This document shows, one piece after another, positions 34,872 to 43,319 of a DNA stretch of 64,000 nucleotides. The notes under the pieces are model-generated. The model did no database searches. It saw only the letters and a program-made list of their open reading frames with translations, and was not told where the DNA came from. The DNA comes from CAMDBL01 sp964498125 (GTDB taxonomy: Bacteria > Pseudomonadota > Alphaproteobacteria > Rhizobiales > Hyphomicrobiaceae). Location of the stretch: contig CAZCGE010000123.1 of the NCBI GenBank assembly GCA_964498125.1, positions 9,098 through 73,097 of the forward strand. The letters are read 5' to 3'. Numbering within the stretch: position 1 is the stretch's first letter; each line of letters begins with the position of its first letter. A program made the position numbers and the translations under genes.

Positions 34872-34914
34872 GCATTTTCCGCCAAAGTGGGCACCGGTTT
34901 GGCGTAGAAAATGC
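34872..34914. repeat. Rhizobial palindromic intergenic repeat (GCATTTTC arms)
   Basis: GCATTTTCCGCCAAA ... TTTGGCGTAGAAAATGC, imperfect inverted repeat with a central GTGGGCACCGG. This sequence type is common between genes in Hyphomicrobiales and supports that placement. Confidence 0.8.
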
Positions 34915-34986
34915 GACAAACAAAGCGCTAGCCAGGCCTTGCGCTCGAGGTTGCGCGTCACTTGCAGGCCGCGGACACCAGCGGGC

Positions 34987-35026
34987 AAAAAAAAGCCCGC
35001 GCGGCCCCGAAGGGACCGGCGCGGGC
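34987..35026 (-). terminator. Strong Rho-independent terminator of the 68-aa gene
   Basis: On the minus strand GCCCGCGC ... GCGCGGGC with an inner GGTCCC-TTCG-GGGCC stem, immediately followed by eight T. It lies 25 bases past the stop codon at 35051. Confidence 0.85.
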
Positions 35027-35050
35027 GCTGCGACTGAGTGAGCGTCGCCG

Positions 35051-35257
35051 TTAGGACTTGTAAATCTGCGCGAAAACAACGCGAGCGGCTTCGTCGTGCG
35101 CCATTCCGCGTGCCACCAGGCCATGATAGCGGGCTTCGGCCTCGCGGCCTTCCCTGGACGCGTCGACCAGGACCTTCAATATCGAGAACCAGCGTGCGCC
35201 GCTCGTGCGTGCATTCGGCATGAAGTCCAGTGCCGAATCATAGGATTTTGTCGTCAT
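35051..35257 (-). CDS. Small conserved-looking hypothetical protein, 68 aa
   Basis: Cytoplasmic, helical, starts MTTKSYDSALDFMPNARTSG and contains AEARYHGLVARGMAHDEAAR. AAAGGAAA precedes the ATG and a strong terminator follows, so it is an independent, well-formed transcription unit, probably well expressed. No known function recognised. Confidence 0.75.
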   Translation of the reverse strand: MTTKSYDSALDFMPNARTSGARWFSILKVLVDASREGREAEARYHGLVARGMAHDEAARVVFAQIYKS

Positions 35258-35678
35258 GGTATTTTCCTTTGCTCACGATCAGGTCCCTTGAGGGATCCTT
35301 GGTCGTTTCTGATGTGGTGTACGGTATGCCACATTGCATTGCAGCAGAAGAGCAGAGTTCCCATGCGAGATATTCCGAATTTGCATGGCTCGCGGCGATG
35401 TGTTCATGCAGCCTTCATCTTTGCCTTCCGCGCCCCGGTTCGATCTGAAATAACGCATTGAATTTATGCACTTATCATAATTAACCGACGTGCGCTGGCG
35501 GCGCAGGCTGCAGCGGGACCTACCTGACGCGGCAACAATTCTTGGCACCGGCCTGTCAGTCCGGAGGCCGCCATGCCCCATGATGGACATCAGCATTTAT
35601 GCTGCGCTGCACTATTTATGCTGCGCTCGCTCAGAGCATGGCTGGACTTGTCCGCCGCGCTGCTGCATGCGCAGTCCC
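35258..35678. other. Intergenic region
   Basis: 420 bases between the divergent 68-aa gene and the acetyltransferase. The part 35440-35485 is relatively AT-rich and may hold promoters. No gene, repeat or RNA structure I can support. Confidence 0.35.
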
Positions 35679-36239
35679 ATGAGCGGCCCGTTCCCACCAG
35701 AGACCCTGCTGATTCGGCGTTGGCGCCAGGTTGCTGATCCTGACCTGCTGGTCGGCGGCATCGAGGCGATCTTCTTGGCGACGGCAGCGCCGCACAATAT
35801 TGCCGACCCGGCCACGCGCGCCACATTTCGCGAACGCTGGCTCGGCCGCTACCTGGAGCATGACCCCGGCCACGTCTGGCTGGCGCTGACGCCTGCCGCT
35901 GGCGTGGCTGGCTACCTGGTGGGCTGCCTCGACGACCCCGCGCGCACAGGACGCTTCGCTGACATCGCTTATTTTGCCGCGCTCGCCGACCGGACCCCGC
36001 TTTACCCGGCGCATCTGCACCTCAACCTCGCCGCGGCCTATCGCGGCGCCGGCGTCGGTACACGCCTTCTGCAGGCATTTGCCGGTGATGCCGCCCAGCA
36101 GGGCGCCCCCGGCATGCATGCGATCACGGGCGAAGGCATGCGCAACGTCAGCTTTTATACCCGCAACGGCTTTGCCGAGGTCGGGCGCACCGCCTGGAAT
36201 GACCGGACGATCGTGATGCTCGGGCGTCGCTTAGCCTGA
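35679..36239 (+). CDS. GNAT-family N-acetyltransferase
   Basis: 186 aa with the GNAT acetyl-CoA-binding motif A (LHLNLAAAYRGAGVGTRLLQ, about residues 108-127) and motif B (NVSFYTRNGFAEVGR). Several upstream in-frame starts exist (to 35490); ATG 35679 is chosen because the fold begins with LLIRRWRQVADPD shortly after it. Substrate unknown. Confidence 0.82.
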   Translation: MSGPFPPETLLIRRWRQVADPDLLVGGIEAIFLATAAPHNIADPATRATFRERWLGRYLEHDPGHVWLALTPAAGVAGYLVGCLDDPARTGRFADIAYFAALADRTPLYPAHLHLNLAAAYRGAGVGTRLLQAFAGDAAQQGAPGMHAITGEGMRNVSFYTRNGFAEVGRTAWNDRTIVMLGRRLA

Positions 36240-36406
36240 AGCCGGCCTGCCAATGCCGCCGGCCGGCTAGAAAACGGACGCGCCGAGAAGGCCCAAGCCG
36301 ATCGGGCGCGCGGACAGCCCTGCGCGGGCATCGATTGATCGCGGCGAACTCACGTGCTTCAACCGTGCGCGGCACGATCCGCAAGATTGCACCAGGGAGC
36401 GGTCGT

Positions 36407-37528
36407 ATGAACCAGAAAGCAAAGCGCATCGGCCTGGCCATCGTCGGCGGTGGCCGCATGGGGCTGTTTCGTGGCGGAGTGGCGCGCCAGCATCTGGCCG
36501 TCGACTGGATCGGGCTGGCCGAGAAGAATCCGGAGCGGGCGCGCGAGACGGCCAAGGCGATCGGCGCCGATTTCGTCACCGATGATCACCGCGCCCTGCT
36601 GGCTCGCCCCGAAGTCAACGCTGCCATCATCGCCACCGAGGAGCATCTGCACGTCGATCCCATCATGACCTGCGTCCAGCACGGTCATGCCATGATCATC
36701 GAGAAGCCCCTGGCGGTCGATCTCGGCGAAAGCGAGCGCGTGCTGGCGGCGATCCAGAAGGCCAAGATCGACGCCGTCATCGGCTACACCCAGCGCTTCC
36801 GCCGCAAGTGGCTGTCGGGCAAGAGCCAGGTCAGCTCGGGCGCGCTCGGCGAGGTGACGATGGTGACCACGCGCGTGCTGATGAACCGGCTGGTGGCGCT
36901 CGAATGTCTGCGCCGCACCAATCGGCCCGACCTGGCGACGCCGATGGTCATCTCCGGCACGCACGCCCTCGACATCGTCATGTGGTACATGGAGAAGAAG
37001 ACGCCGGTGGAGGTCTATGCCCGCTCCGTCGACATGGCCTTCGGCAAGACGCACGGCGGCATCGACGGCACCGCCGGCCAGATCTTCATGTCCGATGGCA
37101 GCATCTACAATCTGTCGATCAACTGGTCCTTGCCGGTGGTCTGGCCGGGTGCGGTCTACAGCCTCGACGTCGCCATCGTCGGCACCGAGGGTGTGCTGAC
37201 CATCGACGATACGCACCGCGACATGGTGATGGCGGTGACCACACCGCAGTCGGTCGGCTATGCCCCGGACAAGAGCCGCCTGGTCGATTTCCTCGGCAGC
37301 TACCCGCCCGGCGACATGGTTCTGGGCGAGTTGCGCGGCCCCATGCGCGAGGAGACCGAGCAGTGGCTGACGCGGTTGGCTCTGGGTATTCCAAGCGTGC
37401 ACGCCACCGTCGAGGACGGCCACACGCGCCTGATGCTGACCAAGGCGCTCGACCTGTCCGCCAAGCTCAGGAAGCCGGTCAAGCTGCCGCTGACGGCGGA
37501 AACGGAACGGGAGTTGCTCGGGGCGTAG
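36407..37528 (+). CDS. Gfo/Idh/MocA-family oxidoreductase
   Basis: 373 aa NAD(P)-dependent dehydrogenase. N-terminal Rossmann fold RIGLAIVGGGRMGLFRGGVA and the conserved IIEKPLAVDLGESERVL (about 103) with the EKP signature; the C-terminal domain forms the substrate pocket. ATG 36407 follows AGGGAG; the frame extends to 36335 but without a good ribosome site. First gene of a plus-strand unit leading to the molybdenum hydroxylase genes, although a palindromic element separates them. Typical substrates are sugars, inositols or related polyols. Confidence 0.92.
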   Translation: MNQKAKRIGLAIVGGGRMGLFRGGVARQHLAVDWIGLAEKNPERARETAKAIGADFVTDDHRALLARPEVNAAIIATEEHLHVDPIMTCVQHGHAMIIEKPLAVDLGESERVLAAIQKAKIDAVIGYTQRFRRKWLSGKSQVSSGALGEVTMVTTRVLMNRLVALECLRRTNRPDLATPMVISGTHALDIVMWYMEKKTPVEVYARSVDMAFGKTHGGIDGTAGQIFMSDGSIYNLSINWSLPVVWPGAVYSLDVAIVGTEGVLTIDDTHRDMVMAVTTPQSVGYAPDKSRLVDFLGSYPPGDMVLGELRGPMREETEQWLTRLALGIPSVHATVEDGHTRLMLTKALDLSAKLRKPVKLPLTAETERELLGA

Positions 37529-37618
37529 GTCGGAGCGAGACCGCTCTTCGCGGCCCAGGTCCGACAATCGTTGAGCCCAGCTGTCGGACCTCGGCCAACC
37601 GGCCTCGCTCCGACCTAC
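37525..37618. repeat. Nested inverted repeat GTAGGTCGGAGCGAGA / CCTCGCTCCGACCTAC
   Basis: Outer arms at 37525-37540 and 37603-37618 (15 of 16 pair) and a second nested pair AGGTCCGACA / TGTCGGACCT inside. It starts on the stop codon of the Gfo/Idh gene and may end its transcript. Another family of intergenic palindromes. Confidence 0.75.
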
Positions 37619-37695
37619 CGCGCTTTTGCATGCGTTGACAGCTCCGCCGCATGATTAAATAGTCGTGCTATAAAAAGCCAACCGGGGAGGCCAGG

Positions 37696-38541
37696 GTGAA
37701 GGCAGCGGCGTTCAGCTATGCGAAGCCGTCCACGGTCGACGAGGCGGTGAAGCTCAAGGCACGGCACGGCGATGGCGCCCGTTTCCTGGCGGGCGGGCAA
37801 AGCCTGATGCCGGCGCTCAATCTCAGGCTCGACAAGCCTGATCTGCTGATCGACATCAACGGCCTCGACGCTCTCCAGGGGATTGCGGTTGCCGGCGACC
37901 AGCTGCGCATCGGCGCCCTGACGCGTACGGCGGCCATGGGCCAGTCGGAGATCATCGCCAAGGCCGCGCCGCTGCTGGCGCGCTGCGTCGAACACATTGC
38001 ACACCCCGCGATCCGCACCATGGGCACGTTCGGCGGCAGCGTGGCGCTGGCCGATCCCGCCGCCGAATGGCCTGCGGCCTGCCTCGCACTCGATGCAACA
38101 ATGATCGTGCTCGGCCCGGACGGCGAACGCGCCATCGCCGCGCGCGATTACTTCCAAGGCCTCTATGCCACCGCGCTGATGACGGACGAGTTGCTGCTGC
38201 GCGTCGAGGTGCCCGTGGCGCCGCACGGTGCGCGCGCCATTGCCCTGGAACTCACACGACGGCGCGGCGATTTCGCGATCGTCGGCCTGCTGGCTCAAGC
38301 CGTTCCCGGTGCCGGCGGTACGCTGAGCAACGTCCGCACGGCCTACCTTGGCGTCTCCGACCGGCCCATGCGACTGGCGGCGCTCGAACAGGCGCTGACC
38401 GGCGCGCCCAATCTCGACGCCGCCCGCGCCGCGATCGAGGCCGGGCTGAAGCCCCAGGCCGACCTCTATCACACCGCCACGACCAAGCTGCATTTGGCCA
38501 AGGTACTGCTGGCGCGCGCTGTCACTCAGCTCACAACCTGA
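37696..38541 (+). CDS. Molybdenum hydroxylase FAD-binding medium subunit (CoxM/CutM-like)
   Basis: 281 aa. FAD contacts are ARFLAGGQSLMPALNLRL near residue 30 and RTMGTFGGSVALADPAAEWP near 110, both in the form typical of carbon-monoxide-dehydrogenase-like M subunits. GTG 37696 follows GGGGAGG. It transfers electrons from the iron-sulfur subunit to an acceptor. Order M-S-L is the usual one for this enzyme group. Confidence 0.93.
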   Translation: MKAAAFSYAKPSTVDEAVKLKARHGDGARFLAGGQSLMPALNLRLDKPDLLIDINGLDALQGIAVAGDQLRIGALTRTAAMGQSEIIAKAAPLLARCVEHIAHPAIRTMGTFGGSVALADPAAEWPAACLALDATMIVLGPDGERAIAARDYFQGLYATALMTDELLLRVEVPVAPHGARAIALELTRRRGDFAIVGLLAQAVPGAGGTLSNVRTAYLGVSDRPMRLAALEQALTGAPNLDAARAAIEAGLKPQADLYHTATTKLHLAKVLLARAVTQLTT

Positions 38542-38555
38542 TCGGGGCCACGCCC

Positions 38556-39044
38556 ATGTCCGAGCAACGCGAGATTAGCTTCACACTGAACGGGGCGCCG
38601 CAGCGCGTATCGGCGCCGGTGCGGCTGCACGCCGTCGACTTCCTGCGAGAACACTACGAGTTGTCGAGCCCGCGCGTCGGCTGCGAACATGGCGTGTGCG
38701 GCGCCTGTACGGTGCGCGTCGATGGTCAGATCGTGCGGGGGTGCCTGTTGCTCGCCGTGCAGCTCGATGGCCGCCAGCTCGAGACGCTGGAAGGCTTGAC
38801 CGAGAGCGGCGAGATCCGCGATCTGCAGGATGCCTTCATCGCCCGCAACGCCACACAATGCGGCTACTGCACGGCGGGCATGCTGATCACTTCGGCCGAA
38901 CTGCTGAAATCACCCAAGCCCATGAGCCGCGACGCCATCCGCGATCACCTCTCCGGCAACATCTGTCGCTGCACCGGCTACGAGGCCATCGTCGATGCGG
39001 TGGAGACAACGATCAAGGCGCGGATCGCTGGGAGGACGGCATGA
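38556..39044 (+). CDS. Molybdenum hydroxylase 2Fe-2S small subunit (CoxS/CutS-like)
   Basis: 162 aa. Plant-ferredoxin-type cluster in RVGCEHGVCGACTVRVDG and RGC, then the second cluster CGYCTAGM ... CRCTGYEAIVDAV. All eight Cys are present. Starts at ATG 38556, 14 bases after the M subunit. It carries electrons from the Mo site to FAD. Confidence 0.95.
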   Translation: MSEQREISFTLNGAPQRVSAPVRLHAVDFLREHYELSSPRVGCEHGVCGACTVRVDGQIVRGCLLLAVQLDGRQLETLEGLTESGEIRDLQDAFIARNATQCGYCTAGMLITSAELLKSPKPMSRDAIRDHLSGNICRCTGYEAIVDAVETTIKARIAGRTA

Positions 39045-39055
39045 AATCGTTCGTC

Positions 39056-39209
39056 CGTCATTCCGGCCAAGCGAGAGCGCAGCTCGAGCGCGAGCCGGAA
39101 CCCAGCGCAAGACGTGTGCGAAGCACGCAATTTTGTGTCCTTCGGACGCTACTTACGCTGGGTTCCGGCTCTCGTCGCCGCGAAGGGCGGCTCCTCGGCC
39201 GGAATGACG
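39056..39209. repeat. Mosaic intergenic repeat inserted inside the hydroxylase operon
   Basis: Outer arms CGTCATTCCGGCC / GGCCGGAATGACG, nested arms CCGGAACCCAGCG / CGCTGGGTTCCGG, and a core GTGCGAAGCACGCAATTTTG followed by TGTCCTTCGGAC. The same order of blocks recurs at 63885-64000. It separates the small and large subunit genes, and the large-subunit ribosome site GGGAGG begins as the repeat ends. Confidence 0.85.
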
Positions 39210-39216
39210 GGAGGTT

Positions 39217-41586
39217 ATGATGAGCACCGCTGAAACCACGGCCAAGCCCGCCCGCTACATCGGCCAGAGCGTTCCACGCCAGCCGGCCAAGCGGCTGGTG
39301 GAAGGCCGCGGGGTGTACGTCGATGACATCCTGCTGCCACGGCTGGCGCACGTGGCGTTCCTGCGCAGCCCGCATGCGCATGCCAAGATCATGGCGATCG
39401 ACACCACGCGCGCCAACTCGATGCCGGGCGTGATCCGTGTCGTCACCGGTCGCGACTTCACCAACGTCAAGCGCTTCGCCGGTGTGCTGGCTCATTTCAA
39501 GGGCATGAAATCGGCCGAGGCGCCGGTGATGGCCATCGATCGCGTCTGCTGGAATGGCGAGCCCGTCGCCGCCATCGTCGCCGAAACCCGGCATCAGGCC
39601 GAGGATGCGCTCGAGGCGATCGAGATCACATACCAGGAGCTGCCCGTGGTCACCGACATGGAGACCGCGCTCGACCCCGGCGCAGACGTGATCCACCCTG
39701 AGCTTGGCGACAATCTGTGCTTCGCCCGCGAGTTGGACGCAGGCGATTTTGATGCCGCCGTCGCCAAGGCCGACAGGATCGTCGAGCGCACGTTCCGATT
39801 CCCCCGCCATACCGGCGTCTGCCTGGAAGGCCGCTCGGTCATCGGTGATTGGTCGAAATCCGAACAGCGGCTGTCGATTACAATCTCGCACCAGGCGCCC
39901 AACATGGTGCAGGACACCTTCGCGCACCTGCTGGGCCTGACCGAGTCCCAGGTTCGCGTCGTCTGCAGGGACGTCGGCGGCAGCTACGGCATCAAGACGC
40001 ACGTCTACGGCGACGAGCTCGCCACCTGCGCGCTGTCGATGCTGCTCGGCCGGCCGGTGAAGTTCGTCGCCGATCGCATCGAATCCTTCGTCAGCGACAT
40101 CCACTCGCGCGATCACCGTGTGAAGGCGAAGATGGCAGTAACGAAAGACGGCAAGATCCTGGCGCTCGGCTTCGAGGATCGCCTCGCCGTCGGACCCTAC
40201 TCGGTTTACCCGCGCGGCTCCGCCGTCGAGGGCAACCAGATCTGCAATATCTCCGGCCAGTGGTACACGTTGGAAGCCTACAAAGCCCGCATCCAGACGG
40301 TCTTCACCAACATGGGGCCGTACTCGAACTATCGCGCCGTAGGCCATCCGGTCTCCGTCGGCTTCGTCGAGGGTATGGTCGATGCGGCGGCGCGCGAGAT
40401 CGGCATGGACCCGGTCGAGATCCGGCGCCGGAACTTGATTCCGGACGATGCCTTCCCGTTCAAATCGGTGTCCGGCATGCGCTTCGAGGTGATGAGTCAC
40501 CACAAGTGCATGGACGAGTTGATGGTGCTGATGAATTACGCCGAGCTGCGCCGCGAGCAGGCCGAGCTGCGCCAGCGCGGCGTGTTCCGCGGCATCGGCA
40601 TCGCCAGCATGATCGAGATCACCAACCCCTCGGCCATGTTCTACGGCGTCGGCGGCATTCGCGTTTCGGCGCAGGACGGTTGCAGCATCAAGATGGAGCC
40701 GTCGGGTTCGATCGTGGTTCTGCATGGCTGCGGCGAGCAAGGCCAAGGCACCGAGACGATCTATGCGCAGATCGCGGCTGACGCCATTGGCGTGGCCATC
40801 GATGACGTGCGCCTCGTCACCGGAGACACCGAAGTCACGCCTTACGGCGGCGGCACCTGGGCCTCGCGCGGCGCCGGCGTCGGCGGCGAGGCGACGTGGC
40901 AGGCCGCCCGCGCCCTGCGCGAGAATATCCTGCAATTGGCCGGCATGATCACGCAGACGCCGGCCGGGCGACTCGACATCGTCGCCGGCAAGGTGATCGA
41001 TACCAGCACCGGGGAAGAAAAAATCACACTCGCCGAGTGCGGCCGCATCGCCTACTTTCGCCCCGACACGCTCGACAGCTTCCGCCCCGAGCTGATGGTG
41101 ACGCGCCACTTCGTGCCCAAGCAGTTCCCGTTCTGCTTTACCAACGGCGTGCTGGCCTGCCACCTCGAACTCGATCCCGACACGGGCTTCATCACGTTGC
41201 TGAAGTTTTGGGGTGTGGAGGACTGCGGCACGGTGCTCAATCCGCAGCTGGTCGATGAGCAGATGCGCGGTGGCATCGTGCACGGCATCGGCCCGACACT
41301 GTATGAGCAGTGCCTCTACGACGCCAAGGGGCAGATGCTGAACGGCTCGCTCGTCGACTACCTGGTGCCGATGGCGGGCGAGACGCCAGACATGGTCTTT
41401 GGGCATGTGACGACGCCGACGCGCGAGACCGAGATCGGCGCCAAGGGCGCGGGCGAGGCGGGCACCGCCGGTGCACCCGCCGCCATCATGAACGCGCTCA
41501 ACGACGCGCTTTCGCCGTTCAAGGCCGAGCTGTTCGACATGCCGTTCACGCCCGAGAAAGTGTTGCGGGCGCTGGGCAAGGTGTGA
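39217..41586 (+). CDS. Molybdenum hydroxylase large subunit (CoxL/CutL-like)
   Basis: 789 aa, xanthine-oxidase-family Mo-binding subunit. The start RYIGQSVPRQPAKRLVEGRG, DDILLPRLAHVAFLRSPHAH and the catalytic region GAKGAGEAGTAGAPAAI (with the conserved Glu) are clear. Mo-cofactor contacts include GEQGQGTETIYAQI-type sequence and RDVGGSYGIKTHVYGDE. The CO-dehydrogenase active loop AYxCSFR is absent (here SNYRAVGHPVS), so it is not a true CO dehydrogenase but hydroxylates some organic substrate, such as an N-heterocycle or aldehyde. Two adjacent ATGs at 39217/39220. Confidence 0.94.
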   Translation: MMSTAETTAKPARYIGQSVPRQPAKRLVEGRGVYVDDILLPRLAHVAFLRSPHAHAKIMAIDTTRANSMPGVIRVVTGRDFTNVKRFAGVLAHFKGMKSAEAPVMAIDRVCWNGEPVAAIVAETRHQAEDALEAIEITYQELPVVTDMETALDPGADVIHPELGDNLCFARELDAGDFDAAVAKADRIVERTFRFPRHTGVCLEGRSVIGDWSKSEQRLSITISHQAPNMVQDTFAHLLGLTESQVRVVCRDVGGSYGIKTHVYGDELATCALSMLLGRPVKFVADRIESFVSDIHSRDHRVKAKMAVTKDGKILALGFEDRLAVGPYSVYPRGSAVEGNQICNISGQWYTLEAYKARIQTVFTNMGPYSNYRAVGHPVSVGFVEGMVDAAAREIGMDPVEIRRRNLIPDDAFPFKSVSGMRFEVMSHHKCMDELMVLMNYAELRREQAELRQRGVFRGIGIASMIEITNPSAMFYGVGGIRVSAQDGCSIKMEPSGSIVVLHGCGEQGQGTETIYAQIAADAIGVAIDDVRLVTGDTEVTPYGGGTWASRGAGVGGEATWQAARALRENILQLAGMITQTPAGRLDIVAGKVIDTSTGEEKITLAECGRIAYFRPDTLDSFRPELMVTRHFVPKQFPFCFTNGVLACHLELDPDTGFITLLKFWGVEDCGTVLNPQLVDEQMRGGIVHGIGPTLYEQCLYDAKGQMLNGSLVDYLVPMAGETPDMVFGHVTTPTRETEIGAKGAGEAGTAGAPAAIMNALNDALSPFKAELFDMPFTPEKVLRALGKV

Positions 41587-41587
41587 C

Positions 41588-41630
41588 CGCCAAGCGGAAG
41601 GATAGACGCTTCGGCATTGTCCGCTTGGCG
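41588..41630. repeat. Inverted repeat between convergent operons
   Basis: CGCCAAGCGGA / TCCGCTTGGCG, 11-bp perfect arms with a 21-base loop, just past the large-subunit stop. A second pair CGAAAGGT / ACCTTTCG lies about 40 bases further. May serve as a transcript end; no T-run. Confidence 0.5.
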
Positions 41631-41738
41631 AGGCCGCAAAGCGGCCCGGCGCGAGCGCCGTTCTTCGAAAGGTGTGACCCCTTTCGGGTCGAACCTTTCG
41701 CTGGAGAGTGTGACGCGGATCGCAGCCGCCCCGTGCCG

Positions 41739-42059
41739 TTACTTCGCTCGCCCGACCGGCGCCGTGCCCTGCTGGCTGATGGCGATGCGGGTGCCGACCG
41801 GGCTGTCGTCGAGCAGGCCGACCGTCAGCATCAGGCCGATCGGCGTGCGCACATTGGCGATGCGGCGCGGCTGCCATTCGCCCTGCCCCAGCACATGGCG
41901 CACCACCGTGATCTCCTCGACCACGCCCTCATGCACGTGTGCCTCGACCATCTCCGGACTTTCGCATTTCAGACACAACAGCCGGCGCGGGAAAAATTGC
42001 GCGCCGCACTTGGCGCAGGCCCACACCTGCAAACCCGGCGTCACCTGATCCTGGCTCAT
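41739..42059 (-). CDS. DUF35 protein, rubredoxin-like zinc ribbon plus OB-fold
   Basis: 106 aa. Zinc ribbon CAKCGAQFFPRRLLCLKC (two CxxC) followed by the OB-fold (EEITVVRHVLGQGEWQPRRI). Proteins of this kind bind thiolase-like partners and present acyl-CoA. It overlaps the thiolase-like stop by 4 bases, so both are translated together. Comparable to the ChsH2 DUF35 domain that pairs with Ltp2-type aldolases. Confidence 0.88.
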   Translation of the reverse strand: MSQDQVTPGLQVWACAKCGAQFFPRRLLCLKCESPEMVEAHVHEGVVEEITVVRHVLGQGEWQPRRIANVRTPIGLMLTVGLLDDSPVGTRIAISQQGTAPVGRAK

Positions 42060-43204
42060 GACATGGGCTCCAGAACTGCCGCCGCCGCCGTACCGCCGTA
42101 GCGGTAGATGGTCATGCCGTAGCCGGTGGTCACGGCCAGCCGCGCGTCCTTGACTTGCCGCTCGCCGGCCCTGTGTTGCAACTGCAGCACCGCCTCGCCG
42201 ATGCCGTTGAGGCCACCGGCGGGACCACCGGGCTGGCCCGCCGACATCATGCCGCCCCAGGTGTTGACAGCAATCCGCCGTTCGCCGATCTCGCGCCGGG
42301 CGTAGGTCTTCAGGTCATGGTCCGGGATGAAGCCGAGATCGTTCATCTGCGCCAGCACCATAGCCGGGTAATCGTCATAAATACTGGCGACATCGATATC
42401 CTTCGGGCTGACGGCGGCCTCGCGCCACAACTCGTCCTTGAAGGTGACGATGCCGGTTTCCAGCCCATCGCCTTGCTGGTTGTCGTAGTTGAAGCTGTTG
42501 CGGATCGCCTTGACGCGGACCGGCGCGCGACCCTTGGGGCAGCGGTCGGGATGGGCGATGACGATGGCCTGCGCGCCGGCAATGATCGGTACACAATCGA
42601 AGCGCGTCAGTGGATCGGCGACCATCGGCGCGGCCAGATACTCTTCCATGGTCAGCGGCTTGCGGTAGACGGCATTGGGATTGTGCGCTGCCCAGGTGCG
42701 CTGCGCGATCGCCATCATACCGTAGTCGGATTTGTCGAGGCCGTACTTCTTCATCTGCCGGGAGGTGACCAGCGCATAGACGCCATTCGGCCCGCCGTGC
42801 CCCAGCGGGGCCAGATGATCGCGCGTGGCGCTGTTGTAGTTGGCGGCGATCTTGGCATAGCCGCTGAGGCCGGTGGCATCGCCGGCCACGATCAGGATCG
42901 CGTTCGCGGCGCCCGCCTCGATGCCGCGCAGTGCGTGCCCGAGCATGTTCATCGCCGAGGAGCCGCCATTGGTGTCCTGCAGCATCCAGCGTGCTTTCAA
43001 GCCGAGCCTCACGGCCAAATCCACCGCACAATCCGGCGCCAGCGAAAAAGAGGTGACGGCCAGGCCATCGATGTCGCTGAGGCGCATGCCGGCGTCGGCC
43101 AGCGCGGCGACCACGGCGTCGCGCATGAAGGTCATCGTCGTCTGCCCCGGCTCGGGGTGACGCGTGAACTTGGACTGTCCGACACCGATGATGGCCGCCG
43201 TCAT
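42056..43204 (-). CDS. Thiolase-like protein (SCP2-thiolase/Ltp2 type) lacking the nucleophilic Cys
   Basis: 382 aa, thiolase fold: AIIGVGQSKFTRHPEPGQTT, DIDGLAVTSFSL, SRQMKKYGLDKSDYGMMAIA, and C-terminal NTWGGMMSAGQPGGPAGGLNG. At the place of the acyl-accepting Cys the sequence reads LQDTNGGSSAMNML, with no Cys. Such proteins with a DUF35 partner include retro-aldolases acting on CoA thioesters (Ltp2). ATG 43204 follows GGGAG. It probably cleaves or forms a C-C bond in the pathway encoded around it; inference. Confidence 0.85.
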   Translation of the reverse strand: MTAAIIGVGQSKFTRHPEPGQTTMTFMRDAVVAALADAGMRLSDIDGLAVTSFSLAPDCAVDLAVRLGLKARWMLQDTNGGSSAMNMLGHALRGIEAGAANAILIVAGDATGLSGYAKIAANYNSATRDHLAPLGHGGPNGVYALVTSRQMKKYGLDKSDYGMMAIAQRTWAAHNPNAVYRKPLTMEEYLAAPMVADPLTRFDCVPIIAGAQAIVIAHPDRCPKGRAPVRVKAIRNSFNYDNQQGDGLETGIVTFKDELWREAAVSPKDIDVASIYDDYPAMVLAQMNDLGFIPDHDLKTYARREIGERRIAVNTWGGMMSAGQPGGPAGGLNGIGEAVLQLQHRAGERQVKDARLAVTTGYGMTIYRYGGTAAAAVLEPMS

Positions 43205-43319
43205 GTTTGCACGTCTCCCGGCGGTGCCCAACCAGTGCCGCCCGCGCCAGTTCACACGAGGCGAGCCCGGATCGCAAGGGCCCGCGCGCAGACCCCGCGC
43301 GCAGACCTGCGATGCGCCC

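Noticed and set aside
39058..41877. Very long minus-strand open frame (939 codons) opposite the Mo-hydroxylase large subunit
   Set aside because: It mirrors the codon structure of the real gene, is rich in His/Arg/Gln, and has no family motif; the plus strand has an unmistakable CoxL-like protein.
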